DNA from: DASUPK01 sp963848955 | Lineage (GTDB): Bacteria; Actinomycetota; Thermoleophilia; Solirubrobacterales; 70-9 | Length of the DNA stretch: 64,000 nt | Direction of reading: 5' to 3' | NCBI GenBank assembly: GCA_963848955.1 | Contig: CAWKFQ010000011.1 | Location: 1-64,000 of the forward strand | Shown: positions 45,318 through 54,999 of the stretch, in pieces | Position numbering within the stretch: position 1 is the stretch's first letter | Layout of the letters: every line of letters begins with the position of its first letter | Notes under the pieces: generated by a model | Seen by the model: only the letters and a program-made list of their open reading frames with translations | Database searches by the model: none | What the model was told of the DNA's origin: nothing | Translations under genes and position numbers: made by a program

Positions 45318-46811
45318 CTGATCTACCGCAGCCCCGAGCCGGACATCGAGATCCCGGACGTCACGCTGACCGAGCACGTGCTCGGCGGCGCGGCGGCGCG
45401 TGGCGACCATCCGGCCTTCATCGAGGGCGCGGGCGGACCGGTGACCACCTACGCCGAGCTCGCGCAACAGGTGGATGCGGTGGCGGCCCTGCTGCAGTCC
45501 AGGGGCATCGGCAAGGGGGACGTGGTCGGGCTGGTCGGGCCGAACACCCCCGGGTGGGGGATCGCCTACCACGCGATTCTCCGCGCCGGCGCCGTGGTGA
45601 CGCCGATGTACGCGCTGCTCACGCCGGGTGAGATCGAGCGCCAGATGGCGAACTCCGAGGCCAAGCTGCTGATCGACGATCCACCGGCATTCGTCGCCGA
45701 GGCCGAGCCGGGCGGCACGCCCGAGGCGGTTGAGGTGGAGCCCGAGGACCTCGCCGTGCTGCCGTACTCAAGCGGCACGACGGGCCTGATGAAGGGCGTG
45801 ATGCTGACCCATCGCAACCTGGTGGCGAACATCGAGCAGGCCTGGAACTCGATGCCGCTGAACGACGAGGACGTCCTGGTCGGGCTGATGCCGTTCTTCC
45901 ACATCTACGGCCAGACGGTCGTGCTCAACATGGGTCTCGCGAAGGGCTCGACGATCGTGACGATGCCGCGCTTCGACCTCGATGAGCTGCTCGAGATCGT
46001 CGAGAGGCACGGCGTCACCTGGCTGCACATCGCCCCTCCGATCGTGCTCGCGTTCGCCACCGCGCCGCAGATCGAGGACCGCGATACCTCTCGCCTGAAG
46101 ATGGTGATCTCCGGCGCCGCGCCGCTTGACGCGGACCTCGCCCAGCGCGCCGAAGAGCGGATCGGCGCCCCGATCAGGCAGGGCTACGGGATGACCGAGC
46201 TCAGCCCGGTGAGCCACAAGAGCAGGCTCGCCAGGATCGAGGAGACGCCGCGCGGGAGCATCGGCGCGCTGGTCCCCAACACCGAGGCGCGCCTGGTCGA
46301 TCCGGAGACCGGCGAGGACGTCCCGGAGGGCGAGCAGGGCGAGATCTGGATTCGCGGCCCCCAGGTGATGCGGGGCTACCTCAACAACGACGAGGCGACC
46401 GCCGAGGCCCTGGTCGGCGACGGCTGGATTCGGACTGGCGACATCGGGCGGGTCGATGAGAACGGGTTCTTCTACATCGTCGACCGGCTCAAGGAGCTGA
46501 TCAAGTACAAGGGCCACCAGGTGCCGCCGGCCGAGCTCGAGGCGGTGTTGGTCTCCCACCCCAAGGTGAAGGACGCCGGCGTCATCGGGATGCGGACCGA
46601 GGAGGGGGAGGAGGCACCGATGGGCTGCGTCGTCGTGGAGGGGGACGTCGAGGGCGACGAGCTCCTCGCATACGTGGCCGAGCGAGTCGCTCCGTACAAG
46701 AAGCTGCGCCGCATCGAGTTCGTCGACGAGGTCCCGAAGTCGGCCTCCGGCAAGATCCTCCGCCGCGTGCTGCGGGATCAGTATGGCGATGCAAAGATCG
46801 GCGCCTCCTAG
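45318..46811 (+). CDS. Acyl-CoA synthetase / AMP-dependent ligase
   Basis: About 497 residues. ANL-superfamily motifs: YSSGTTGLMKGVMLTHRN (P-loop, AMP), GYGMTELSP, RTGDIGRVDENGF, and the C-terminal lysine motif PKSASGKILRR. Resembles 4-coumarate/long-chain acyl-CoA ligases. Conserved sequence (YRSPEPDIEIPDVTLTEHVLG) extends upstream of GTG 45378 to a CTG at 45318 that has GGTGAGGAG just before it, so CTG is my preferred start. Activates a carboxylate for beta-oxidation or biosynthesis. Confidence 0.9.
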   Translation: MIYRSPEPDIEIPDVTLTEHVLGGAAARGDHPAFIEGAGGPVTTYAELAQQVDAVAALLQSRGIGKGDVVGLVGPNTPGWGIAYHAILRAGAVVTPMYALLTPGEIERQMANSEAKLLIDDPPAFVAEAEPGGTPEAVEVEPEDLAVLPYSSGTTGLMKGVMLTHRNLVANIEQAWNSMPLNDEDVLVGLMPFFHIYGQTVVLNMGLAKGSTIVTMPRFDLDELLEIVERHGVTWLHIAPPIVLAFATAPQIEDRDTSRLKMVISGAAPLDADLAQRAEERIGAPIRQGYGMTELSPVSHKSRLARIEETPRGSIGALVPNTEARLVDPETGEDVPEGEQGEIWIRGPQVMRGYLNNDEATAEALVGDGWIRTGDIGRVDENGFFYIVDRLKELIKYKGHQVPPAELEAVLVSHPKVKDAGVIGMRTEEGEEAPMGCVVVEGDVEGDELLAYVAERVAPYKKLRRIEFVDEVPKSASGKILRRVLRDQYGDAKIGAS

Positions 46812-46876
46812 ACCCGCTTAGACCAAGCGGCCGGCTTTCGGGCGCGCCGGCCGAGCGAATCGCCGAGAATTGTGCT

Positions 46877-48469
46877 GTGACCGACCTGCAGATCCTGCTG
46901 GCCGCACTGTTCATCTCGGCCGCGCTGCTGAACTCGATCGCCAACTGGCTCAACGTGCCGTACCCGATCCCGCTGGTGCTCGGCGGGCTCGTTCTGGGCG
47001 TCATTCCCGGGATGCCGGACATCAGGCTCGACCCGGACCTCGTCCTGCTCATCTTCCTGCCGCCGCTGCTCTACGCGTCGGCCTTCTTCTACGACCTGCG
47101 CGCCCTGCGGGACGACGCTCGTGTCATCGCGCTGAACTCGATCGGGCTGACCCTGGCGACGGCGGCGGTCGTCGGCGTTGTCGCCCACGAGGTGATCGAC
47201 CTGCCCTGGGCGATGTCGTTCGCTCTCGGCGCGATCGTCTCGCCGACCGACCCGGCGGCGGCCACGGCGATCATGCGGCGGGTCGGCGCGCCTCGCCGGC
47301 TGGTCAACATCCTGGAGGGCGAGAGCCTGATCAACGACGCCGCCGCTCTGGTCACCTTCAAGGTGGCCGTCGCCGCGGCGATCGGCGAGGGCGTCTCGGC
47401 ATCGCACACGGGCCTCGAGTTTCTCGGCGATGCCGCCGGCGGTCTCGCGATCGGGCTCGCGGTGGGCTGGGGGATCGCGGAAATCCGCAAGCGGGTGAAC
47501 GATGTCAACACCGAGCTGACGATCTCGCTCTTCAGCGCGTATGGGGCCTTCATCCCCGCTGATCAGCTGGGGGTCTCCGGAGTCCTTGCCGTTGTGGCGG
47601 CGGGCCTGGTTCTGGGCTTCAGGGCTCCGGAGATCGCTTCGCCCGAGAGCCGGATGCAGGGATTTGCGATGTGGTCGATTCTCACCTTCCTGCTCAATGC
47701 CGCGCTGTTCATCCTGATCGGCCTGCAGCTGCCGAGCATCGTCGATGGGTTGAGCGGTCAGCCCGCCGGCCAGGTCGTGGGCTACGCCGCCCTGATCTGT
47801 GCGGTCGTGATCGCGATGAGGTTTGCCTGGACGAACGTGATCACGGTGATCATCCGCACGCTTGATCGCCGTCCCTCCCAGGTCGCCCGGCGCGGCACCT
47901 GGCAGCTGAGGGTCGCCGGGTCCTGGTCGGGGATGAGGGGCTCGGTCTCCCTGGCAGCGGCATTGGCGCTGCCACTCACGACCAACGCCGGCGATCCCCT
48001 GCCAGGCCGCGACCTGATCCAGTTCATCACCTTCTCCTTGATCCTGGTGACCGTCGTGGGCCAGGGGCTGACGCTCCCATGGCTGATTCGGCGGCTGGGC
48101 CTGATCGAGGACGGCGCGGACGAGGAGAACGAGGAGCTCAAGGCGCGTCTGGTGATCGCGCGCGCAGCCCTCAACCGGGTGGACGAGCTCGAGGGGGAGG
48201 ACTGGACCCAGGAGGACACCATTGAACGCCTCCGCGCGCTCTACAACTTCCGGCAGCGGCGCTTCAAGGCCCGGGCGGGAAAGCTCGATGGTCCCGACGC
48301 GGACGGCCTAGAGGACCGCTCGCTCGCCTACCAGCGGCTGATGCATGAGATCTATGCCGTCCAGCGGGCCGAGCTCGTGCGGCTCCGGAACGAGCGGCGG
48401 ATCAGCTCCGACGTGATGCGCCGAGTCGAGCGCGAGCTCGACCTAGAGGAGCAGCGCCTCGAGGTCTAG
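46877..48469 (+). CDS. Na+/H+ antiporter, CPA1 (NhaP/NHE-like) family
   Basis: 530 residues from GTG 46877. About 12 helices with GAIVSPTDPAAATAIMRRVG and EGESLINDAAALVTFKVAVA, the latter holding the ND ion-binding pair of CPA1 exchangers. Residues about 405-530 are a cytoplasmic, helical, charged tail (RLVIARAALNRVDELEGEDW) as in bacterial NHE-like proteins. Exchanges Na+ or K+ for protons in pH and salt control. The last 67 bases overlap the convergent DUF2855 frame. Confidence 0.93.
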   Translation: MTDLQILLAALFISAALLNSIANWLNVPYPIPLVLGGLVLGVIPGMPDIRLDPDLVLLIFLPPLLYASAFFYDLRALRDDARVIALNSIGLTLATAAVVGVVAHEVIDLPWAMSFALGAIVSPTDPAAATAIMRRVGAPRRLVNILEGESLINDAAALVTFKVAVAAAIGEGVSASHTGLEFLGDAAGGLAIGLAVGWGIAEIRKRVNDVNTELTISLFSAYGAFIPADQLGVSGVLAVVAAGLVLGFRAPEIASPESRMQGFAMWSILTFLLNAALFILIGLQLPSIVDGLSGQPAGQVVGYAALICAVVIAMRFAWTNVITVIIRTLDRRPSQVARRGTWQLRVAGSWSGMRGSVSLAAALALPLTTNAGDPLPGRDLIQFITFSLILVTVVGQGLTLPWLIRRLGLIEDGADEENEELKARLVIARAALNRVDELEGEDWTQEDTIERLRALYNFRQRRFKARAGKLDGPDADGLEDRSLAYQRLMHEIYAVQRAELVRLRNERRISSDVMRRVERELDLEEQRLEV

Positions 48470-49532
48470 TCCCGGGGGAGAGGACGTGCCCGACCGCGGG
48501 GTCGGACTTGCCGTCCAGCATCTCGCGGTAGATCCGCTCGATGTCCTCCGGCCCGGAGCCGTGCTCGACGCGCAACCAGCCGCGGGCCCAGTCGGCGTAC
48601 TCACGCCAGGCGTCGGCGAGCCGTTGGTTGATGCCCTCCGACCCCCAGTCCTCGGTGCGCTTCTTGAGGCGATCGGGAGCAAAGAAGAAGACGGGGCTCG
48701 GGCCGGCGAGCTCCGAGCCGCCGCCGAGGTCCTCGCGGTGGGTGATTCCCACCGCTGCCGAGTGCTTCAGGTCGTCGCCGAAGTGGCCATGGACGGCGCT
48801 CCGGACCTTGGCGTCGCCCGACATGTCGACGTAGACGGACGGCTTGCGGTCGAGCGAGTCGATCTCCTCGTAAGGCACCACGCGGTCGTAGACGCCGAGC
48901 GACTCGGTGAACTCGACATTCCGCGGTGATGTGAGACCGACCACCTCGATGCCGTCTCGCCGGTGGAGCAGGTGGGCGAGCGCGGAGGAGGTGCGGCTCG
49001 AGGCGCTCGAGAGGATCGCCGAGGAGGCCCCGAACATCCCCTCGTCGTCGAGGAAGTCGTCGATCAGGAACGAGGTGAAGTAGAGGGGCCAGAGGAGGAT
49101 CTCGTAGTCCTCGTTCTCCTCCTCGTACATCTCGTTTCCGTCGGTGCGGAGGTAGCGGTTGTAGGCGGCCGGGAGCTCCTGCCGATGCGGGGTCGCATCG
49201 ACGAAGTCCGTCTCGCTCGGGCGATCGGGCCGCACGACGAGGTGGCTCGCCGAAGGGAAGTAGCCGTAGACCCGCGTCCCCTCGGGAACCCCATCGGCCT
49301 GGCTCGCGATCACATTCGCGTAGCCCCAGACCGGCATGTGTCCCCAGGGATCCTCGGCGGGGAAGAACTTCCAGTAGTTCATCGCGTCGCCCATCACCAG
49401 GTAGGTGATGTTGTTGGTGGTGAGGCCGAAGAGGTCGATGCCGAGGAGGACCTCACCGGTCTCGAGCTCGGGCGCCTCGCCATCGACGAAGCGGGTCTGG
49501 TGCAGGTCGTCTTTGCGAACCTGGAAGTCGAT
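48402..49532 (-). CDS. DUF2855 family protein with no canonical start
   Basis: About 376 residues. The homologous sequence starts IDFQVRKDDLHQTRFVDGEAPELETGEVLLGIDLFGLTTNNITYLVMGDAMNYW and continues VPEGTRVYGYFPSASHLVV, FGASSAILSSASSRTS, VVGLTSPRNVEF. These are MDR-like reductase remnants lacking a Rossmann GxGxxG. The only ATG (49397) would remove 45 conserved residues; between the upstream stop (49542) and the conserved part only ATC 49532 is placed like the family start, so either a rare initiator or a misread base. The C-terminal 20 residues overlap the antiporter gene and may be an artefact of a C-run near 48475. Confidence 0.78.
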   Translation of the reverse strand: MDFQVRKDDLHQTRFVDGEAPELETGEVLLGIDLFGLTTNNITYLVMGDAMNYWKFFPAEDPWGHMPVWGYANVIASQADGVPEGTRVYGYFPSASHLVVRPDRPSETDFVDATPHRQELPAAYNRYLRTDGNEMYEEENEDYEILLWPLYFTSFLIDDFLDDEGMFGASSAILSSASSRTSSALAHLLHRRDGIEVVGLTSPRNVEFTESLGVYDRVVPYEEIDSLDRKPSVYVDMSGDAKVRSAVHGHFGDDLKHSAAVGITHREDLGGGSELAGPSPVFFFAPDRLKKRTEDWGSEGINQRLADAWREYADWARGWLRVEHGSGPEDIERIYREMLDGKSDPAVGHVLSPGTRPRGAAPLGRARARLGASRRS

Positions 49533-49541
49533 GCGGGGAGC

Positions 49542-50510
49542 TTATTTGGCTGCGGGCGCCCTGCGCTTCCGCTTCGCCGCCAGGAGAGCTCGATCGGCGG
49601 CGTCGTGGAGGCTGAGCGCGTCGCCGACATTGGAGGCCACCCCGTAGGAAGCCGTGACGGCTCCGTCTCCGAGCCGCGCCTTGGCCAGCGCGCTGGCGAG
49701 CCGGTTGGCGGCGATCTTCGCTCCGTCGAGCGTCGTCTGGGGCATCAGCACCGCAAACTCGTCGCCGCCGATCCGGAAGGCGTCGTCGGTGAGCCGCGAG
49801 GAGCCGATGACACGGGCGACGCCCTGGAGCACCTCGTCGCCCGCCGGGTGCCCGTGGCGGTCGTTCACGGCCTTGAAGCCATCCAGGTCGAAGAGGCAGA
49901 GCCCGAGCGGGTGGCCGTAGCGGGCGCTCCTTGCGGCCTCGACCACTCGCCGCTCCTCATAGGCCCGGCGGTTGAAGAGGCCGGTGAGCGCGTCCGTCCG
50001 GCCCTCCATGGCCGCGAGCTCGAAGAGCGAGGCGTGCGCCAGATGAGCGGAGATGGCGTCGCTCAGCAGGTTGAGCGTCTCGACGTCGGTGGGACCGAAA
50101 TGGCGGGGCTTCGGCGAGTAGACCTTGAGGACCCCGACCGCCTTCCCGTGGTGCTTGAGGGGAACGCAGATCATCGAGCGCAGGTTGACCCTCCTCGATG
50201 CCCGCCGATCGACGCGCGGGTCGATCTCCGTGTCCTCGCAGTAGAGGACCTGGTCTCGGTCGAGGGCGAGCCCCGAGAGCGTGCTGCGGCGGTCCATGCG
50301 GATGCCGAGGTACGGGGTCGCCTCCCCCGAGGTCACGGCGTAGACCATTTCGTCGCCCTCCGGCAGCTCGATCACGGCGGACGTGGCGCCGGTGATCTCC
50401 TGTGCTCGCTTGGCGACCAGGTGCATCACCTGATCCATGTCGAGATCCGAAGCGGCGATCTCGCTCTGGGTCTTGATGATCGCCATCAGGCGACCGCGGC
50501 TCGCTTCCAT
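49542..50510 (-). CDS. GAF-GGDEF diguanylate cyclase
   Basis: 322 residues. Residues about 10-165 form a GAF sensor domain (DMDQVMHLVAKRAQEITGATSAVIELP, RSMICVPLKHHGKAVGVLKVYS). Residues 170-312 are GGDEF: DALTGLFNRRAYEE, FDLDGFKAVNDRHGHPAGDEVLQ, RIGGDEFAVLMP. The active site is intact, with the inhibitory I-site RLTD at the right distance upstream, so an active, feedback-inhibited c-di-GMP synthase is expected. Cytoplasmic. The DUF2855 gene follows ten bases after its stop. Confidence 0.93.
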   Translation of the reverse strand: MEASRGRLMAIIKTQSEIAASDLDMDQVMHLVAKRAQEITGATSAVIELPEGDEMVYAVTSGEATPYLGIRMDRRSTLSGLALDRDQVLYCEDTEIDPRVDRRASRRVNLRSMICVPLKHHGKAVGVLKVYSPKPRHFGPTDVETLNLLSDAISAHLAHASLFELAAMEGRTDALTGLFNRRAYEERRVVEAARSARYGHPLGLCLFDLDGFKAVNDRHGHPAGDEVLQGVARVIGSSRLTDDAFRIGGDEFAVLMPQTTLDGAKIAANRLASALAKARLGDGAVTASYGVASNVGDALSLHDAADRALLAAKRKRRAPAAK

Positions 50511-50626
50511 GCACTCATTTATTCGGAGGCTGCCGTACTGACTATTAGCCCCTTGGACACACGTCCGTTATGAAAAGTGGGTACAGCGCCAAACAACCCG
50601 CGCAAAGAGCGGCCTTTGTGCCACCG

Positions 50627-51118
50627 TCACGGCCTGAGGTTGAGCCACATCTCCTGGGCGACGGTCCCTTCGGGGAATGCGCGGTCCGGCTCCTCCTTCG
50701 TCTGAACGAAACCCGCCGCGTCATAGATCCGTCTGGCGCTCACCAGGGGGCTGACGGTCGAAAGCATCATCCGCTCGTACCCGCGCTCGCGGGCGAAGGC
50801 GATGCAGTGCTCGACCAGCTTGCTGCCTACCCCGTGCCCGCGCGCCTCGCGGTCGACAAACATCAGGCGCAGCTGTGCGACTTCGTCGGAGCGCCGCGTG
50901 CAGTAGACGGATCCGACGCGCTCGCCGTCGAGCTCGGCGATCCAGGCCGCCTCCCGCTCGGGATCGGGCCCGTCGAGATAGTCGGCGATCAACCGCGCGA
51001 TCATGGCGATGAACGGCTCGCCCCAGGCCTCCTGATCCTCGAAGAGGTGGGCGTGGCGCTCGAGGACCCAGCCGTGGTCGCCGAGCTCGGCCTCGCGGAT
51101 CTCTACGCGCTCAGCAAT
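50627..51118 (-). CDS. GNAT-family N-acetyltransferase
   Basis: About 163 residues. GNAT motifs: VEIREAELGDHGWVLERHAHLF, AAWIAELDGERVGSVYCTRR, AQLRLMFVDREARGHGVGSKLVEHCIAFARERGY (acetyl-CoA loop RGHGVG) and MMLSTVSPLVSARRIYDAAGF. There is no ATG/GTG/TTG between the glutamine synthetase stop and the conserved start; ATT 51118 fits best. Substrate unknown; begins 11 bases after glnA-type gene, likely cotranscribed. Confidence 0.85.
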   Translation of the reverse strand: MAERVEIREAELGDHGWVLERHAHLFEDQEAWGEPFIAMIARLIADYLDGPDPEREAAWIAELDGERVGSVYCTRRSDEVAQLRLMFVDREARGHGVGSKLVEHCIAFARERGYERMMLSTVSPLVSARRIYDAAGFVQTKEEPDRAFPEGTVAQEMWLNLRP

Positions 51119-51128
51119 CCAGGGTGGT

Positions 51129-53270
51129 CTATCGAATGAAAAGCATCTCTGCGTACTTCGGCAGCGGCCAGAGGTCGTCGGGGACGATCTTCTCCAGCCT
51201 GTCAGCCGCCTCGCGGACGCGCTCCATCCCGGCGATCTGCTTGTCGCGCGCATAGATCGCGAGGTCCATGCCCTCGATGCCATCCGGGTACTGATTGGCG
51301 TCGTCGAGCGCCCGGATGGCCTCGATCAGCTCCTCGACCAGCGGGCTGGTCTCCTCGGTGACCGCGCCGATGCCGGCCTCGTCGCCGAGGGCGAGGTAGC
51401 GCAGCGCGGCGGGAAGGATCATCGTCCGGGCGATCGAGTCCGCGGTCTCGGCCTCGATGTTGGCGCGAATGATGTATTGCTCGAGCCAGACCTCGTAGCG
51501 GGACTCCAGCTCGCGCTCGTTGAGCACGCCGTACTTGCTCATCATCGAGACGCTCGGCTCGGCGAGGACCTCGGGCAGGGCGTCGGGCGTGGTCTTCAGG
51601 TTCTTCAGACCGCGCTCCTCGGCCTCCTTGTGCCAGGCCTCGTCGTAGTTGTCGCCGTCGAAGACGATCTGCTTGTTCTGCTCGTAGGCGTCCTTGACGA
51701 CCTCGGTGACCGCGGTGGCGAGGTCGTCCATGTCCTTGGCCTCGAGCTTGTCCGAGAGGTCGTCGATCGCCTCGGCGACGATCGTGTTCAGCACCGTGTT
51801 CGGGAAGGCGAGGGACTGGCTCGACCCGAGGGCGCGGAACTCGAACTTGTTGCCCGTGAAGGCGAACGGCGAGGTCCGGTTCCGGTCGCCGCCGTGCATC
51901 GGCAGCGGAGGCAGGACGTCGGAGCCGAGCTCGAGGAAGGAGCCCGGGGTGTGCGGGTCGCCGGAGCCGGAGGCGATCGCGTCGAAGACCTTGGTGAGCT
52001 CGGCGCCGAGGAAGATCGAGATGATCGCCGGCGGCGCCTCATTGGCGCCGAGACGGTGATCCTGGCCGATCCCGGCCACGGACGCCCGCAGAAGGCCCTG
52101 ATGCTTGTTGACCGCCTGGATCACGGCCGCGCAGAAGAACAGGAAGTTGATGTTGTCGGCTGGGGTGTCGCCAGGCTCGAGCAGGTTGCTGCCGGTGTCG
52201 GTGGCCATCGACCAGTTGTTGTGCTTGCCCGAGCCGTTGACGCCGGCGAAGGGCTTCTCGTGCAGCAGGCAGACGAGGCCGTACTTGCGCGCGACCCGCT
52301 GCATGACCTGCATGGTCAGCTGCTGGTGGTCGGAGCCGACGTTCGAGTTCTCGAACACGGGTGCGATCTCGTGCTGTGCCGGGGCGACCTCGTTGTGCCG
52401 GGTCTTGATCGGCACGCCGAGCTTCGCGAGCTCGTTCTCGAAGTCCATGATGCATGCGAGAACGCGCTCGGGGATCGCGCCGAAGTAGTGGTCGTCGAGC
52501 TCGTGACCCTTGGCCGGCTTGGCGCCGAACATGGTCCGGCCGGTGATCACCAGGTCGGGGCGGGCGTAGAAGTAGTTCTCGTCGATCAGGAAGTACTCCT
52601 GCTCCGGCCCGACAGTGGTGAAGACGCGCTTCGCCTCGTCAGCCCCGAGGAGATTGAGCGCCCGCATCGCGGACTTCGACAGGGCGTCCATCGAGCGCAG
52701 CAGCGGGGTCTTGGCGTCGAGCGCCTCCCCCGTCCAGGAGACGAAGGCCGTCGGGATGCAGAGCAGCGCCCCGTTCGGGTTCTCGAGGATGAACGCCGGG
52801 CTGGTCGGGTCCCATGCGGTGTAGCCGCGGGCCTCGAAGGTCTCGCGGATGCCGCCGGTGGGGAAGGAGGAGGCGTCGGGCTCGCCCTGGATCAGCTCCT
52901 TGCCGGAGAACTTGGCGAGCCACTTGCCCTCGCGATTGGGCTCGAAGAAGGAGTCGTGCTTTTCGGCTGTCAGTCCGGTGAGCGGCTGGAAGACGTGGGT
53001 GAAGTGGGTGGCGCCGCGCGCCAGCGCCCATTCCTTCATCGCCTCGGCGACCGCGTCGGCGAGCGTGAAATCGAGCGCGTCTCCGTGCTCGAGCGTGGCC
53101 TGGAGCTTCTCGTAGACGTCCGAGGGCAGCAACTCCTGCTGGACGGCCGGAGAGAAGACATCGGCTCCGAAGGGGTTGTTGTCGGCCTTCGTCAGGTCGA
53201 CGGTTCCCAGGGCCTCACCGTTGGGGCTCCAGGTGGCGGAAATGACGTTCTGCGCGCGCGTGTTGAGCAT
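51129..53270 (-). CDS. glnN: Glutamine synthetase type III
   Basis: 713 residues, the length of GSIII (types I and II are 350-470). Signatures: PTGGIRETFEARGYTAWDP and EALDAKTPLLRSMDAL in the N-terminal part unique to GSIII, VGPEQEYFLIDENYF (metal site), HNEVAPAQHEIAPVF, LHEKPFAGVNGSGKHNNWSM (ATP/ammonia site). Forms ATP-dependent glutamine from glutamate and ammonia as a double hexamer. No tyrosine adenylation site of the type I kind. No other nitrogen genes are adjacent. Confidence 0.96.
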   Translation of the reverse strand: MLNTRAQNVISATWSPNGEALGTVDLTKADNNPFGADVFSPAVQQELLPSDVYEKLQATLEHGDALDFTLADAVAEAMKEWALARGATHFTHVFQPLTGLTAEKHDSFFEPNREGKWLAKFSGKELIQGEPDASSFPTGGIRETFEARGYTAWDPTSPAFILENPNGALLCIPTAFVSWTGEALDAKTPLLRSMDALSKSAMRALNLLGADEAKRVFTTVGPEQEYFLIDENYFYARPDLVITGRTMFGAKPAKGHELDDHYFGAIPERVLACIMDFENELAKLGVPIKTRHNEVAPAQHEIAPVFENSNVGSDHQQLTMQVMQRVARKYGLVCLLHEKPFAGVNGSGKHNNWSMATDTGSNLLEPGDTPADNINFLFFCAAVIQAVNKHQGLLRASVAGIGQDHRLGANEAPPAIISIFLGAELTKVFDAIASGSGDPHTPGSFLELGSDVLPPLPMHGGDRNRTSPFAFTGNKFEFRALGSSQSLAFPNTVLNTIVAEAIDDLSDKLEAKDMDDLATAVTEVVKDAYEQNKQIVFDGDNYDEAWHKEAEERGLKNLKTTPDALPEVLAEPSVSMMSKYGVLNERELESRYEVWLEQYIIRANIEAETADSIARTMILPAALRYLALGDEAGIGAVTEETSPLVEELIEAIRALDDANQYPDGIEGMDLAIYARDKQIAGMERVREAADRLEKIVPDDLWPLPKYAEMLFIR

Positions 53271-53416
53271 CGTCGGGGCAGCCTCCTAGGCAGGTTCGGC
53301 GCTGCGCGCCGAGGTTGATCACACGACGGGCGCAGGTTAGACCGCCATGCCTGGGCGGGCATTGTCCGGCCGTATAAAAATCCGCAAACTGGTTTCGACA
53401 CCCGGTCGGGCAGGGT

Positions 53417-54288
53417 CTAAGCGGCGGCCCGGAGTACGACCCGGTTGCCCGAGGGGTCGGTCGCCCGGGCCCGATCGCCCTCCCGGGTGGGCTCGAAGCC
53501 GGCCTCGCCGAGGCGGCTCTCCTCTTCGGCGAGAGCCTCCGCGCTGGGCAGCACGATCTCGAATTCGCGCAGACCGCGGCTGCCGGACGGCGGGGGAGGG
53601 GCGCCCTCCCCAGCCCAGGTGTTGAGGCCGAGGTGATGGTGGTAGCCGCCCGCCGAGACGAAGAGGGCGCCCGGATAGCCGCGCACGGTGACGTCGAAGC
53701 CGAGCCCCCCGAGTAGAAGGCCTCGGCGGCCGCCAGGTCACCGACGTTCAGGTGCACGTGGCCGATGCGGGTGCCGGGCGGCATGCCCGCGCCTGCGTCC
53801 TCACGGCGGAGCTCGCCCAGGACGCCGTCGAGGTCCAGCGGCAGGGTGTCCATCTGGAGGACCCCGTCCCGGACCGGCCACTGCTCCCGTGGGCGGTCGC
53901 GGTAGAGCTCGATCCCGTTGCCCTCCGGATCGCTGAGGTACAGGGCCTCGCTGACCAGGTGGTCGGAGGCGCCGCTCAGCCGCCAGCCCGCCTCGGCGAC
54001 CCGCTGCAGGGCGCGGGCAAGGTCGGGACGTCCCGGGACCAGGATCGCGAGATGAAAGAGGCCGCTGGTGCCGCGTGGGCGCACCTGGGCGTCCGGGTCG
54101 CCCACCAGCTCGATCACCGGAAAATCCGAGGGATCGCCGGTTCCCATACGCACCACGCCGTTGGAGGTCTCGAGCTCGGTGAGCCCGACCGCGTCGCGGT
54201 AGAAGTCGCGGAGACCGTCGAGGTCTGCGACCGTCAGGCGGACGGCCCCCATCGAGGTCGCGGGATCGATCGAGTCGTTCTCGCTCAC
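53417..54288 (-). CDS. Two-module VOC dioxygenase-like protein, frameshifted
   Basis: About 290 residues. Module 1: VRLTVADLDGLRDFYRDAVGLTELE, FHLAILVPGRPDLARALQRVAEAGW, EALYLSDPEGNGIELYRDRPR. Module 2: RIGHVHLNVGDLAAAEAFYSGG, then a frameshift in a run of six G near 53706 (seven expected), then GYPGALFVSAGGYHHHLGLNTWAGEG. Metal-ligand histidines and the terminal glutamate of module 1 are kept. Resembles CatE/BphC-like ring-cleavage or bleomycin-resistance proteins. Confidence 0.83.
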
Positions 54289-54328
54289 TGGCTGTGACGA
54301 TAGTCCCGCGGCTCGCTCGCTCAGGGCT

Positions 54329-54988
54329 TTAGTCCATCAGCAGCTCGTCGGCCCCCTCGGGCTTCCAGCGATCGGCGATCGTCGCGAAGGGGATCGTGAG
54401 GAACCACATGCACGCGGCCACCGTGGTGGAGAGGAAGGCAACCGGGATCGAGAGCAGGAAGAAGACGACTGGCGAGAGGGACATGGCAACGCCGTAGCGG
54501 TAGACGTCGCGCGGCAGCTCCCGCTCCAGCAGATCGTGGCTCTGGGCGTGGCTGAAGAGCACGACCTCCATGCTGCTGACGATCGCCACGTTGACCGCGT
54601 AGATCGCGATGGAGAGGGGGTTCTCGAAGTACTCGCCGAGCAGGGCCGTCGGGAAGGGGAGGAAGGCGATGAATGCCAGGTAGACGAGATTCAACGCGAT
54701 CAGACCGCGGTCCATTCGCGCGAGCGCGGAGAAGTAGGTGTGGTGCGCCACCCAGTAGCGGCCGATCACCGCGAAGCTGATGAAGAAGCTGATGAACTTG
54801 GCGCTGTCGTCGTTGAGCGCCTCGGCGAGCTCGTGCACGCTGCTGCCATCGCTGAGGGTCGGAACCGCGAGATCGACAACCAGCAGAGTCATCGCGATCG
54901 CGAACAGCCCGTCCGTGAAGGTCAGCGTTCGCGCGAATTCGACGCTGTCCCGGCCGTATGTCCGCCGCGGCGCGAGGTTCTCCTGCAC
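54329..54988 (-). CDS. TMEM175-family (DUF1211) potassium-channel-like protein
   Basis: 219 residues from GTG 54988. Signature in helix 1: RTLTFTDGLFAIAMTLLVVDLAVP (family consensus FSD-FAI-TLL), then five further helices including FISFFISFAVIGRYWVAHHTYF and LVYLAFIAFLPFPTALLG. Bacterial members form tetrameric K+-permeable channels. It lies 11 bases after the upstream frameshifted gene. Confidence 0.88.
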   Translation of the reverse strand: MQENLAPRRTYGRDSVEFARTLTFTDGLFAIAMTLLVVDLAVPTLSDGSSVHELAEALNDDSAKFISFFISFAVIGRYWVAHHTYFSALARMDRGLIALNLVYLAFIAFLPFPTALLGEYFENPLSIAIYAVNVAIVSSMEVVLFSHAQSHDLLERELPRDVYRYGVAMSLSPVVFFLLSIPVAFLSTTVAACMWFLTIPFATIADRWKPEGADELLMD

Positions 54989-54999
54989 GGCGCTCCTCG

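Noticed and set aside
51477..53318. 613-codon plus-strand frame opposite the glutamine synthetase gene
   Set aside because: It mirrors the GSIII gene; in GC-rich DNA the antisense frame stays open, and its translation (Val/Leu/Gly/Arg-rich) shows no domain.
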